A stretch of DNA of 64,000 nt from Eopsaltria australis (lineage: Eukaryota > Chordata > Aves > Passeriformes > Petroicidae), in assembly GCA_034509425.1 (NCBI GenBank), contig JAVTVJ010000830.1, forward strand, positions 62,001 to 126,000. Reading direction: 5' to 3'. Of the stretch, positions 14,059-23,515 are shown one piece after another. The notes beneath the pieces are model-generated. The model was not told the DNA's origin. It saw only the letters and a list, made by a program, of their open reading frames with translations, and searched no databases. A program made the position numbers and the translations under genes. Position 1 is the stretch's first letter, and each line of letters begins with the position of its first letter.

Positions 14059-14411
14059 TGTGGTAGATAGGGACAGGCGGACGGAAGATCTCGCGATGTG
14101 ACGGAAAGCAAGGGCAGCATGGAACCCTCCTCCCTTCCTTCCTGCATGATAACAGATCACCCAGAGTATGCAACTTCTCCTAACCCAGTAGTTTTCCACT
14201 CCTTACTAACCCTAGCTATCCCATCGTCCCCCTTCTGACGTAGTGAAGCCCCCTAGACTATTTAACCTCGTGAGATAAGGAAATAAACGCCATTTGACCA
14301 TCCACCACGTTGGTGTCTGTGAGTCCATGGCCCGAGTGGCCCGGGTGAGGCCGGGCTACCGTGCTGTCGTTCTTGAACCAGGTCGCCTGCCTTCATAGCA
14401 AGAAGGCAACA
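14059..14411 (+). repeat. ERV2 5' LTR
   Basis: Starts TGTGGTAGATAGGG and ends GGCAACA. TATA-like TATTTAA near 14259, AATAAA at 14282-14287. It differs from the 3' LTR at about two positions by eye (near 14102 and 14360). Confidence 0.95.
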
Positions 14412-14414
14412 TAG

Positions 14415-14432
14415 TGGTGCCGAAACCCGGGA
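14415..14432 (+). promoter_or_regulatory. ERV2 primer-binding site, tRNA-Phe type
   Basis: TGGTGCCGAAACCCGGGA begins three bases after the LTR. Its complement is the 3' end of vertebrate phenylalanine tRNA (GGGTTTCGGCACCA), as far as can be read a full match. Confidence 0.85.
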
Positions 14433-14532
14433 AGAAGAAGAGGAGCTCGGGCTACGGGATTCACCTGGACAAGAGGCAGCGGCCTAAGCAGCGAAGCTGA
14501 CTTCAGGCGGGGGAGACATCCCCAAAGGACCC

Positions 14533-16906
14533 GTGGTCACGATGGAGACCGTTGCAAAGGTCGTGAGTTTACTTTATAAGCAGTGGGGTATTAAGTGTAA
14601 GCTCAAGGATTTTCATATTGCTATTGCAAAACTCCTGGAGCTTGGGGCGATTGAGCGTCCAGCAGAAATATTGCACCCAGAGGTGTGGGAGAAATGTACC
14701 AATGTTTTAGCAGAGGAAACTAAAGTCTCGGGCAGTGGAAAAGTCTCAAAGCGTGGGGGAAAGTAGAAACGGCTTTACGCCAAGCGCTGGAACAACAAGA
14801 GACTTGGAAAGCTGCACGTGCATGTTTATTAGCTACTCCTAAGCTGGGGGTGGGAGCAATGACGCAGACAGACCCCGAGAGCGGTCTATCTGAGAGCGGG
14901 GGTTCGCGGGGACCGGGCGCGCTTCCCTCCTCCCCGGACCCGAATCCAAACGCCCCGGGGCCCCCAGAAAACCTCCCGACCCTCCCGCCGAGCCCGCCGG
15001 ATCCAACCCCTGCCGCGGGAACTTCCCAAACGTCCGCGGTTTCCCCCTCAATCCCTCCGCCGCCGGTTAACGATCCAACGCTGGAAGCACAGCAATCCGC
15101 GCGGTCTTTTTGGGAGGGATTGGCAACCGAAGCCAGGGAGACCGAGAGGGCAGCTAGAGAAGGAGCGCGGGTGAACCCCCTCCCCCGCCCTATGCAGTTC
15201 AAAATGGCGCGGGCGACCAAGGAGATGGGCGGGGCCAGGGTTTCACTGGCGGGAACGAACAGAACGAACAAAGATTGCGAGTGTTCGCTGCTGCGCATGC
15301 GTGGGAGGAGAGAGCTGCAAACGCGCGGGCACGGGAGAGCGGCAGAGAGCGCATGCCCAGTCAAGAGCCGTGCTCAATGCCATTATCATTTAAAGGAGAG
15401 CCCTCCCCTTATGGGAGGCAGGGCAAGCCCAGGGGGCGGGACCGGCACCACCCCCGGGGGGAGGAGCGGCGTCGGAGCCACAAGAAAAGGCACGGAATCC
15501 CGGAAGTGCTCTGGCAGTCGACTTCCGGCTCTGAGTCCGACAACAGCTCCGCTAGCTCTGCTGAGTTATCGGAAACTTACTGGGACACAGAGTCGGAAGA
15601 AGCAGGGCTATCACAATTTGAAACGAAAACGAATAAAGTTTTAAATCACGCCAGAAAGCAATCACAATACAAATTCACCGACTGGGGAAAGATAAAAATA
15701 GCTTGTGCAGAATGGGTGCCCTCAGCCGCAATCCATGCTTTCCCAGTGAGAACCACCGGGCAAAACGGAAACCAACAACAAGTATATGACCCAATAAACC
15801 CGAAAGATATACAAACGATTGTCAAAGCAATCTCAGAAAAGGGGATGGATTCCGTCATTGTTTCCACTCTCATAGACGGCCTTTTTAGCAATGAGAACCT
15901 GCTCCCCTTTGATATCAGACAAATAGGTCGCATGATTTTTGATGGGGCGGGAATGATTGTTTTTAAACAGGAATGGACAGACAATTGTGCGAGCCTATTA
16001 GCCCAGTCCTCTGGGGCGGGGCAACCACTGCATGGCTCGAGTTTATCTAGGCTGACAGGGAAACATGATGAGATGATTACACCTCAGCAGCAAGCTGCAC
16101 AATTGCGAGCTGAGGAAGTCAGGGCCACAACCCGAGCTGCCAGAGAAGCCATTCGTGCTGCATTGCGTGTGATAGCTAAGCCTTCACCGTGGTCCGCCAT
16201 AAAGCAAACAGAAAGTGAAAGCTTCACAAAGTTTGTAGACCGCCTACAGGCAGCAGTAGACGCCTCTACCCTGCCTGCGGCGGCAAAAGGACCCGTTCTA
16301 GCAGACTGCTTGCGGCAACAAAGTAACACTGTTACCAAAGAAATCTTGCGCTCCGTTCCAATAGGAGCCAGCCTGGCTGATATGATCAAACATGTAGTTA
16401 GGGAAGAACAGCTAACCCCTTTTCAGGCTGTCGTACGTGATCTAACTAGTGCAATGGCGTGCTTCAAATGTGGACAGGCAGGCCACATCACAACAGGCTG
16501 TCCCCACAAATCCCAGCCTCCCCCGACGGGGCCTCCATCTCAAGCGCGCGTGAGAGGGGCCTGTTGGAGCTGCGGGAAGAAGGGACACTTCGCTAAGGAC
16601 TGCAGATCCCGACCCCAGGGAAACGGGAGGGGGAGGGGGCGTGCGGGCCGCACCCAGCCTCCTCCCGCTGCGAATGCAAGGCGGCCCATCTATGCCAACC
16701 CCCAGTGGGGTGGGGGACCCTCATTCCCTATGCCCCCGCAGGAGACAGCCAGTCCTGCACCCACACAAACGGTGCAAATGCAGAGTTTCACAGCACCGCC
16801 AGCAGCACCATTGCACCCACCACAGCCACAAGCTGCACTTGTGCCACAGGGTCAGCAGGGGGCGCCCCAGAGCGGAGCCCCTGGGTGGCCCTGGCCATGG
16901 AAGTAG
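14533..16906 (+). pseudogene. ERV2 gag (three frames, two breaks)
   Basis: Gag is the structural polyprotein of the virus core. ATG 14533 opens a matrix-like domain (METVAKVVSLLYKQWG) that reaches a stop at 14764-14766. The continuation is in another frame (about 14763-15270, rich in Pro, Glu and Ser). A second shift near 15200-15300 leads to the long last frame (to 16906). That part carries the capsid (FPVRTTG to about residue 350), a homology-region-like segment (IKQTESESFTKFVDRLQ) and two zinc knuckles (CFKCGQAGHITTGC at 16460-16501, CWSCGKKGHFAKDC at 16562-16603). The capsid is betaretrovirus-like. The two shifts prevent a full-length product. Confidence 0.8.
16618..16624 (+). promoter_or_regulatory. 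ERV2 gag-pro -1 frameshift heptamer (GGGAAAC)
   Basis: In the gag frame the codons read G GGA AAC, the X-XXY-YYZ form required for -1 slippage. The protease frame is open from here to 17142. About five bases downstream are a G-rich run and a matching C-rich run (CCTCCTCCC near 16658-16666) that can form a stem. Betaretroviruses use this mechanism to make protease. Confidence 0.75.
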
Positions 16907-17142
16907 GGAAAGAGCCCCTGATAGTGTGGGGGACATGCCGCCTCTATGGCAGTCAGGATCCCCACGTCATAGGGCTTCAGTTTTGGGCAGACACGGGTTC
17001 AGATTGTACAATTATTCCCCAAGCACATTGGCCACAACATTGGCAATTTACAGAAGTCCCCCCAGTGAATGGTGTGGGAGGGCCATCCCGGGCGTGGAAA
17101 AGCACCCAGTTAGTAACTATAACACTTCATTTCGTATGTTAG
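16625..17142 (+). CDS. ERV2 protease (pro), 3' truncated
   Basis: Read in the -1 frame relative to gag. An aspartic protease that would cut the viral polyproteins. The catalytic triplet Asp-Thr-Gly lies at 16990-16998 inside WADTGSDCTII. The flap and second half of the domain are partly present up to about 17090, and then the frame runs into env sequence and stops at 17142. No dUTPase domain precedes it. The deletion that removed pol begins directly after it. Confidence 0.75.
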
Positions 17143-17420
17143 AAGCTACCTTTCTTTCCCTGAACGAATCCAACCCGAACCTAACTGATTCCTGCTGGCT
17201 TTGCTATGACGTCAAACCCCCCTTCTACGAAGGAATTGCTTTAGATACCCCCTTCAGTTACTCCACAGCCGACTCCCCTCACCAGTGCAGGTGGGATACT
17301 CCCCGCAGAGGAATCACCCTGAGTCAAGTCACGGGTCAGGGCAGATGTTTTGGCAATGCAACCTTAGCAAAGAAAGGCAACATCTGCACCAAAGTTGTCA
17401 AGCCAACAGAAAGAATAAGT
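17096..17420 (+). pseudogene. ERV2 env surface-subunit remnant
   Basis: Frame carrying the CWLC motif (17193-17204), the C-x-x-C isomerase-like motif typical of gammaretroviral surface subunits, plus N-glycosylation sites (NESN, NPNLT). The N-terminal receptor-binding part is missing. A frame break at about 17405-17430 separates it from the transmembrane part. Confidence 0.75.
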
Positions 17421-17429
17421 GGGTGGTTC

Positions 17430-18166
17430 CATCCGCATCTGGGATGTGGGTTTGTCAGCGATCTGGAGTGAGTCCTTGTGTGTCTCTTGCCAAATTCAAT
17501 GATTCCACTGACTTTTGTGTCCAAGTTCTAATTGTTCCTAGGGTCCTGTACCATACAGACGAAGAGATGTACCACCTCTTTGAGAAACCCGACCGGCTCC
17601 ACAAAAGAGCACTGTTAACAGGTGTAACTATTGCAATGCTGCTCGGCCTGGGAGCAGCCGGAACGGCCACGGGTGTCTCAGCTCTTGCGACCCGACACCA
17701 AGGACTGTCTCAGCTACAAATGACCATCGATGAGGACTTGCAGAGGATCGAGAAATCCATCTCCTTTCTAGAGAAATCAGTTTCTTCACTCTCAGAAGTG
17801 GTCTTGCAGAACAGGCGAGGATTAGACCTCTTGTTCATGCAACAAGGAGGCTTGTGTGCCGCCTTGAAAGAGGAATGCTGCTTTTATGCAGACCACACAG
17901 GAGTCGTCAGAGACTCCATGGCAGAGCTCCGAGATAGGCTAGCTCGGAGACAGAAAGACAGGGAAGCCCAACAGAGCTGGTTTGAGTCCTGGTTCAATCA
18001 ATCACCATGGCTCACCACACTAATTTCCGCCTTGGTAGGTCCATTGGCAATGTTGTTTTTAGCTTTTACCTTTGGACCATGCCTGCTGAACAAACTAGTC
18101 TCTTTTATCCAGACCCGTCTGGAACGGGCCAACATTCTGTTTTTAGAACATCAACAAATGCTGTAA
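17430..18166 (+). pseudogene. ERV2 env transmembrane-subunit region
   Basis: The frame is open to the stop at 18164. It shows the end of the surface subunit, a furin-type site RLHKR (17594-17608), a hydrophobic Gly/Ala-rich fusion peptide, a coiled coil, the conserved segment beginning LQNRRGLDLL (17804) and the C-x6-CC motif (17855-17881). A membrane anchor at about 18004-18090 and a tail follow. All are gammaretrovirus-type features. With the N-terminal part deleted and a frame break upstream, no complete envelope protein can be made. Confidence 0.85.
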
Positions 18167-18313
18167 TCCAAACTGTAAACACTATCAATGGCAAGACTTT
18201 TCTAACTTGCCTTGCGAAATCTACTCAGGTATACCAAACCCCTTTTCCCTTGTCAAGTTACTACCTCATACCTCACTTCGATACATGTATCTATGACTAC
18301 CTCATTCATTTGT

Positions 18314-18330
18314 GAAAAAAGGGGGGGAAG
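18314..18330 (+). promoter_or_regulatory. ERV2 polypurine tract
   Basis: Purine run GAAAAAAGGGGGGGAAG directly before the 3' LTR, the primer site for plus-strand DNA synthesis. Confidence 0.9.
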
Positions 18331-18683
18331 TGTGGTAGATAGGGACAGGCGGACGGAAGATCTCGCGATGTGACAGAAAGCAAGGGCAGCATGGAACCCT
18401 CCTCCCTTCCTTCCTGCATGATAACAGATCACCCAGAGTATGCAACTTCTCCTAACCCAGTAGTTTTCCACTCCTTACTAACCCTAGCTATCCCATCGTC
18501 CCCCTTCTGACGTAGTGAAGCCCCCTAGACTATTTAACCTCGTGAGATAAGGAAATAAACGCCATTTGACCATCCACCACGTTGGTGTCTGTGAGTCCAT
18601 GGCCCGAGTGGCCCGGGTGAGGCCGGGCTGCCGTGCTGTCGTTCTTGAACCAGGTCGCCTGCCTTCATAGCAAGAAGGCAACA
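18331..18683 (+). repeat. ERV2 3' LTR
   Basis: 353 bp, AATAAA at 18554-18559. It lies in the same orientation as ZNF-B and directly upstream of its finger-coding part, so it could act as an alternative promoter. An ATG in its U5 (18599) is in another frame and stops before the LTR end. Confidence 0.95.
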
Positions 18684-19410
18684 AGGTGGACAGAGATCCA
18701 GGCAGAGCTCGGAGCTGGGGGAGAAGCCTCAGGGTAGGGAGAAGCCCCACAAGTGTTTGGAATGTGGGAAGAGCTTCAGGTGGAGCTCCCATCTGATGGA
18801 GCACCAGAGGATCCACACTGGGGAAAAGCATTATGAGTGTGGGGAATGCGGGAAGAGCTTCAGCTGCAGCTCCAGCCTGAACAAGCACCAGATGATCCAC
18901 ACTGGACAACGGCCCTATGAGTGTGGGGAATGTGGGAAGAGCTTCAGAGACAGCTCCTCCCTGATGGAGCACCTGAGAATCCATACAGGGGAAAAGCCCT
19001 ACGAGTGCTTGGAATGTGGGAAGAGCTTCAGCCAGAACTCAAGCCTGACCCAGCACCAGGTGATCCACACTGGGGAACGGCCCCATGAGTGTGGGGAATG
19101 TGGGAAGAGCTTCCTGTGCAGCTCTGACCTGAGGGCACATCAACTCATCCACACTGGGGAGAGGCCCTGCGAGGGTCCTGAGTGTGGGAAGAGGTTTCAG
19201 ACCAGCTCCAATCTCCTCGTACATCAGCAGATTCACACAGAGGAGAGGCCCTTCCGCTGCCCCAACTGCAGGAAGAGCTTCAAACACAACTCCACCCTCG
19301 TCGAGCACTGGCGCATCCACACTGGGGAGAGGCCCTACGAGTGTCCCCAGTGTGGGAAGAGATTCTCCTGCAGCTCTACCTTGACCCGACACCAACGCAG
19401 GCACCACTAA
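18684..19410 (+). pseudogene. ZNF-B, finger-coding segment (eight C2H2 fingers)
   Basis: Open from the ERV2 boundary to the stop at 19408. After the leader end ([16 protein letters not shown]) come eight fingers with TGEKPY/TGERP linkers. Contact residues (-1,2,3,6) read W-S-H-E, C-S-S-K, D-S-S-E, Q-S-S-Q, C-S-D-A, T-S-N-V, H-S-T-E and C-S-T-R. Finger 6 has CEGPEC in place of the usual Y-x-C-x-x-C, so its first zinc ligand is displaced. The fingers themselves are free of stops, but the leader has a TGA and a 4.6-kb ERV lies between leader and fingers. An in-frame ATG exists only inside finger 1 (about 18796). C2H2 arrays of this kind bind DNA in the nucleus; the target is unknown. Confidence 0.85.
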
Positions 19411-19689
19411 GAGAACCCCAGTGAGTGCCCTGAGTGCAGGAAGAGCTTCGTGTGCTGCTGCAGCTGCATCCACCATGGGAAGATCTGTGTTGGATGATCC
19501 CCAGTGACCCATCTTGGGCAGAGCCCTGGTGATCCCCATTCTGGGTGATCCCTGTTGTGTGTGGGGAAGGCGTTGGAGAGATTTCTTTCCCTTGTCCTTG
19601 TGCTGCTGTGATTTGCTTGGGACTAAATTCCCTCCCTGTGCCCAGGCTGGGTCTGTGTTGCCCCTGACGGTGCCTGGGGTGGGATCTCA
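19411..19689 (+). other. ZNF-B 3' untranslated region
   Basis: Matches the sequence after ZNF-D (810-1080) and the reverse complement of the tail of ZNF-C. It still shows a decayed extra finger (ECRKSFVCC at about 19435). The polyadenylation signal is ACTAAA here (about 19622) instead of AATAAA as in ZNF-D. Confidence 0.65.
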
Positions 19690-20345
19690 GTAGGGACCAG
19701 TCACTCCTAGTTACACCCAGTGTGATCCCATTGTGGGCTCAGACTCTCCCTGGATGGTCCAAGTCACTTCCAGTTTGAAGCCGGTCACTCCCAGTCCCTC
19801 TCTGTAGGATGCCAGTTGCTCCCCACATAGTCCCAGTTGCTCCCAGTTACCCAGGATGGTTCCACTCACTTCCAGTATGATTCCAGTAGGAACCCAGTCA
19901 TTCTCAGGTACTGACACAATTATTCCAGTACCTTCCTGTATGATCTCTTCTGTCAATCCCTGTCTCTCCCAGTATATCCCAGTCACCTCCAACAAGCTCC
20001 CAATCACTCCCAGAATGTTCCCAGTCACTCCTGGTCTTTTGCAGTACATCCCCGTTGCCCTAAATGCAGTAATCCCAGTTGCTCCCAGTAGATTCCAGCA
20101 TGATCCCAGTTGCTCCCAGCCACTCCCAGTTACCACAGGGGTGGTCCCAGTTGCTCCCAGAATGATTGCAGACTCTCCCAGTATGTCCCAGTCACCCTCA
20201 GCATGCTTGTAGTCATTCCCAGTCACATCCACTTGCCTCAGTAAGGTTCCAGTTCCCTCCAGGCTGAATCCAATAACTCCCAGTTTCTTCCATGCTTCCA
20301 GTCCAGCCCAGTCCATCCCAGCCTGTCCCACTCTGTCCCAGTCTC
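19690..20345 (+). repeat. Degenerate CCCAGT-type minisatellite
   Basis: Many CCCAGT copies in units such as CCCAGTTGCTCCCAGTA, the same type as 12120-12680. Confidence 0.8.
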
Positions 20346-20418
20346 TTCCCAGCAGCTGCTGCTCCTTTCCGGATCCTGCTCCCCCACCCTCCGGAACTGA
20401 TGCCAGACGCCCCCCCAG

Positions 20419-20495
20419 ATGCTGACAGGGGTTGGGGGCTTTGTGTTGGACTTTGTCTGCCTGGGCTTGGACTCACCCTCCTCCTGCGGGAGGAG
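20419..20495 (+). pseudogene. MHC class II beta transmembrane exon fragment
   Basis: After an acceptor-like CCCCCCCAG the sequence encodes MLTGVGGFVLDFVCLGLD, which fits the start of the class II beta connecting and transmembrane exon. The exon then departs from a hydrophobic helix (DSPSSCGRR) and ends at a GAG/GTGAAG donor. The upstream part of the exon is missing and no exon 2 or 3 is nearby, so it is a relic. A further acceptor (CTCCTGTAG, 20572-20580) may mark the next exon. Confidence 0.55.
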
Positions 20496-21109
20496 GTGAA
20501 GGGGGGTTGTGTCCCCCCCAGAGTGTGTGTGCTCCCCATAGGGACCCCCATCCTGGGGTCACCCCCTTTCCTCTCCTGTAGAGCTCCTGCCCCAGCTCCT
20601 GCTCTTGCCTGGGAGGGGGCTTTGGAGAGCCCCACTGGAACCCCCTTGAATCTCCTTTTCTGGGCACTGGGATCCCCCTTCTCCCCCTTATCCTTCACCA
20701 ACACTCCCTGCACTCCCTTTCCTGGGTATCCTCCTCTCCCAGCCCCTTGATCCCCTGTTTCCGTGACCCCCGGGACCCCCAGACCCCCATTCCCAGCCAT
20801 CCTGGGGCACCTCAGCCCCAGGCCTTCCTTTCCTGGGAAACATAAACTCGGCATGGGGCTCTGCAGCCACTCTGGGATTTATGATCACCCAAAGGAAAGG
20901 GAGACAAGAGAAGAAAGAGAGAGAAGGAGATTTGGAAATGAGGGAATTGGAGTCACAGCATCCGGTCCTGCTCTGCTAGGAGTGGGGCCTCGCAGCCTCA
21001 GGAAAAATTGGATCCGCTGCTCCCGGTGCCACCCCTGGCTTTGGGCTGAACCCAGCGGGTTCCAGGCAGAGTTTGAGCGCAGGGCCCAGGAGTTCAGCAG
21101 AGCCCTGTA
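20496..21109. other. No gene recognised
   Basis: GC-rich flank of the MHC relic; possible further MHC class II 3' exons cannot be established. Confidence 0.4.
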
Positions 21110-21804
21110 ACGACTGAGACATGGACCCAGACACCCAGGGAATCTGAATTGTTTATTCAAAGAAACGAGCTGGTTTTATACACCTTTCAAGGCACAGCAT
21201 TTCCTTACATGGCAATTCTCACTACGTGACCTATCCTGTAGAGTTTGCAGGTCGGTTTCAGACGGTCGGGACAGATGAGAGATCTCTGAGGTCGGGTTGT
21301 AGAGCATGAGGTTTATTGTAAAAGAACGTTAATGTAAGAGACCTGCTGAGAGCTGCCAGACGCAGCCCGGAGCAGGTCAGAGAGACAAGAGAAGAGCTAA
21401 GAGCGGGGATCTAAGAAAGTTGAGAGCGAAGGTCTAAGAGAGGGAGCTTGTCGCTTACAATACAATAAATCATCTTCTGTGTTGAATATTCTAATTTTCA
21501 GTAACCAATCTAGAACAAACTACACATCTTATAACATTTGCATACAGCCTATGAGAACTATTGCATTACCATACAGTGTTATATTTTAAACCCTAAAAGC
21601 TGCTTTTTGGACCCTCTGCCAAGTTGGTAGGGTCTGCTCTGACCCTTGGAGCTGTCTGCAAGCAGAGGGTATTGTTTAATCAAAGGGGGGATTACCTGCA
21701 GTGGCCATGCCATTGTTTTCTAGTTGTTCAGTAACTGGGGTTTGGTATCTCAAAGCTTGTCTTCATTTCAATCTTGCTTATAGTTTCTACATTCTCAGCA
21801 TCTT
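21110..21804 (-). repeat. LTR-like sequence, minus orientation
   Basis: Contains TTTATT motifs (AATAAA on the minus strand) at about 21152 and 21312, and compositional breaks at both ends. It may be one or two degraded LTRs. No target duplication was found. Confidence 0.3.
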
Positions 21805-23515
21805 TTGCTAGGTAATCATATTTATAAGTGTGAGCAGCTTCTCACCCTGTACTGGGGGCTGGCCTGGGCCTACCGGGCCTCTGTTCAATATTCTCAGAGG
21901 ACTGTGGTTGAGGCAGGAACTCAAACTGTGCCTGAGGACACTATAGCTGAGACAGGGACACAAACTACAGCTGTGGCTGAGGCAGGGATACAAACCATAA
22001 CAACTATGTCTGAGATAGGAACCCAAACCACAACAACTACAGTAATTGCCCCAGTAGAGAAAAAAAAAAAAATGGACAAGGCAAGTTTCAGGCCGATTAG
22101 TAAGAGAAGAAGAAGAAGAGGAAGAGGAAGAAGAGATGGGGCTAGATCAAGAGGCAGGTCCCTCAGCAAAGGAATCGAAGGGAGTGAGGCAGATTAAACA
22201 GGAGACCGAAGTTACTCGGTCCCTGACCCCATCCAAACTTCGAGACTTGCGAAAGGATTACAGCCGCCAGTCAGGTGAGAGGATTCCTGCATGGCTGCTG
22301 CGATGCTGGGATAATGGGGCCGATAGTCAGCAGTTAGAAGGTCATGAAGCCCAACAGCTGGGATCCCTTGCTAGGGATCGGGAAATTGAAAGAGGACTTG
22401 CAAAGAAAGGAGCAACTTGTAGCCTCTGGAGATGGCTTCTTTCAAGTGTGAAGGCAAGATATCCTATTAAGGAAGATCTTGTAAAGTTCCCAGGGAAGTG
22501 GACCAATGTGGATGAAGGTATCCAGTACTTGAGTGTTGCCTTCTTGCTATGAAGGCAGGCGACCTGGTTCAAGAACGACAGCACGGTAGCCCGGCCTCAC
22601 CCGAGCTACTCGGTCCACAACGCACAGACACCAATGTGGTGGATGGTCAAATGGCCTTTATTATCTTATCTCATGAGGTTAAATAGTCTAGGGGGCTTCA
22701 CTACGTCAGAAAGGGGACGGTGGGATAGCTAGGGTTAGTAAGGAGTGGAAAACTACTGGGGTTAGGAGGTGTTGCATACTTCGGGTGATCTCTTATCATG
22801 CAGGAATGAAGGGAGGGAGATTCCATGCTGCTCTCTGCTTTCCGTCACATCGCGAGATCTTCCGTCCGCCTGTCCCTATCTACCACACTTGAGAGAATTA
22901 GCAGTGCTGGAAATTGTCTATAGTGATCTAAAGGATGATAGCGTCACCATAGATCCAGAGGATATCCCTTGTACACTTGCCATGTGGAGGAAGGTGGTTC
23001 AAGGTGCCCCAGCATCATATTCCAGCGGCTTGGCGGCACTTTATTACCCAAAAATGAATACACCAACTGTAGAGTTGGCGTCCGCCTGGCTCCGAAATGT
23101 AGAAGAAACTCTGGGCGCTCCCTCATCCCTGTGAGCCACCACCCCAACTTTTAGAAGCAGCCCAAGAGATCGCTCCTCTCCAACCCCAGTCAGAGGGAAA
23201 GGAATCCCCAAGAACAGGCCACATAACGAGCTCTGGTTTTTCCTGCGTGAGCATGGGGAGGACATGAGGAAATGGGATAGTGAACCCACCTCTAAGCTGA
23301 GCGCCCGGGTCCGAGAACTGAGGGGGAAGAGACCTGTTAAGAAGGGGCCACCCAAGAAGACTGTCAGTGTAGTTACCACAGAAAGACCAGAAGACAATCA
23401 GCGATTTCCCAGATATAAGAAAACTAAAACTGTTTCCTACAGTCCTGAGGAGGGAACTTCTGATTTGGCATCACAAAGGTCAGACAGTGAATACTCTGAC
23501 CAAGAACAGGAATAG
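21805..23515 (+). pseudogene. ERV3 gag, interrupted by a solo LTR
   Basis: The first part (21805-22197) has glutamine- and threonine-rich repeats of the form AGTQT/AETGTQTT. A shift then leads to the frame used by the rest (22136 onward). This holds a helical capsid-like region (SKLRDLRKDYSRQSGERIPAWLL type start) that is cut by the LTR at 22534-22887 and continues in the same frame after it, since LTR plus duplication is 360 bp. An internal TGA is at 23132-23134. Gag ends in an acidic tail and a TAG at 23513-23515. No zinc knuckle was seen. Confidence 0.75.
22534..22887 (-). repeat. Solo LTR of the ERV2 family inside ERV3 gag
   Basis: On the minus strand it starts TGTGGTAGATAGGGACAGG and ends GGCAACA, like the ERV2 LTRs, and is 354 bp long. 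The six bases CTTGAG flank it on both sides (22528-22533 and 22888-22893), a target duplication of the same length as that of ERV2. It is clearly more diverged from the ERV2 LTRs than they are from each other (for example around 22600-22625). It formed by recombination between the LTRs of a former provirus. Confidence 0.95.

Larger units (their letters stand above)
14059..18683 (+). mobile_element. ERV2: young, internally deleted endogenous retrovirus
   Basis: Two 353-bp LTRs that differ at only about two positions, a tRNA-Phe primer site, a gag with two zinc knuckles, a -1 frameshift site, a protease, env remnants and a polypurine tract, all in the sense of ZNF-B. RT, RNase H, integrase and the start of env are deleted between about 17100 and 17150. 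Gag and protease look betaretrovirus-like, while env is of the gammaretrovirus type. Near-identical LTRs indicate a recent insertion. A solo LTR of the same family is at 22534-22887. Confidence 0.9.
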
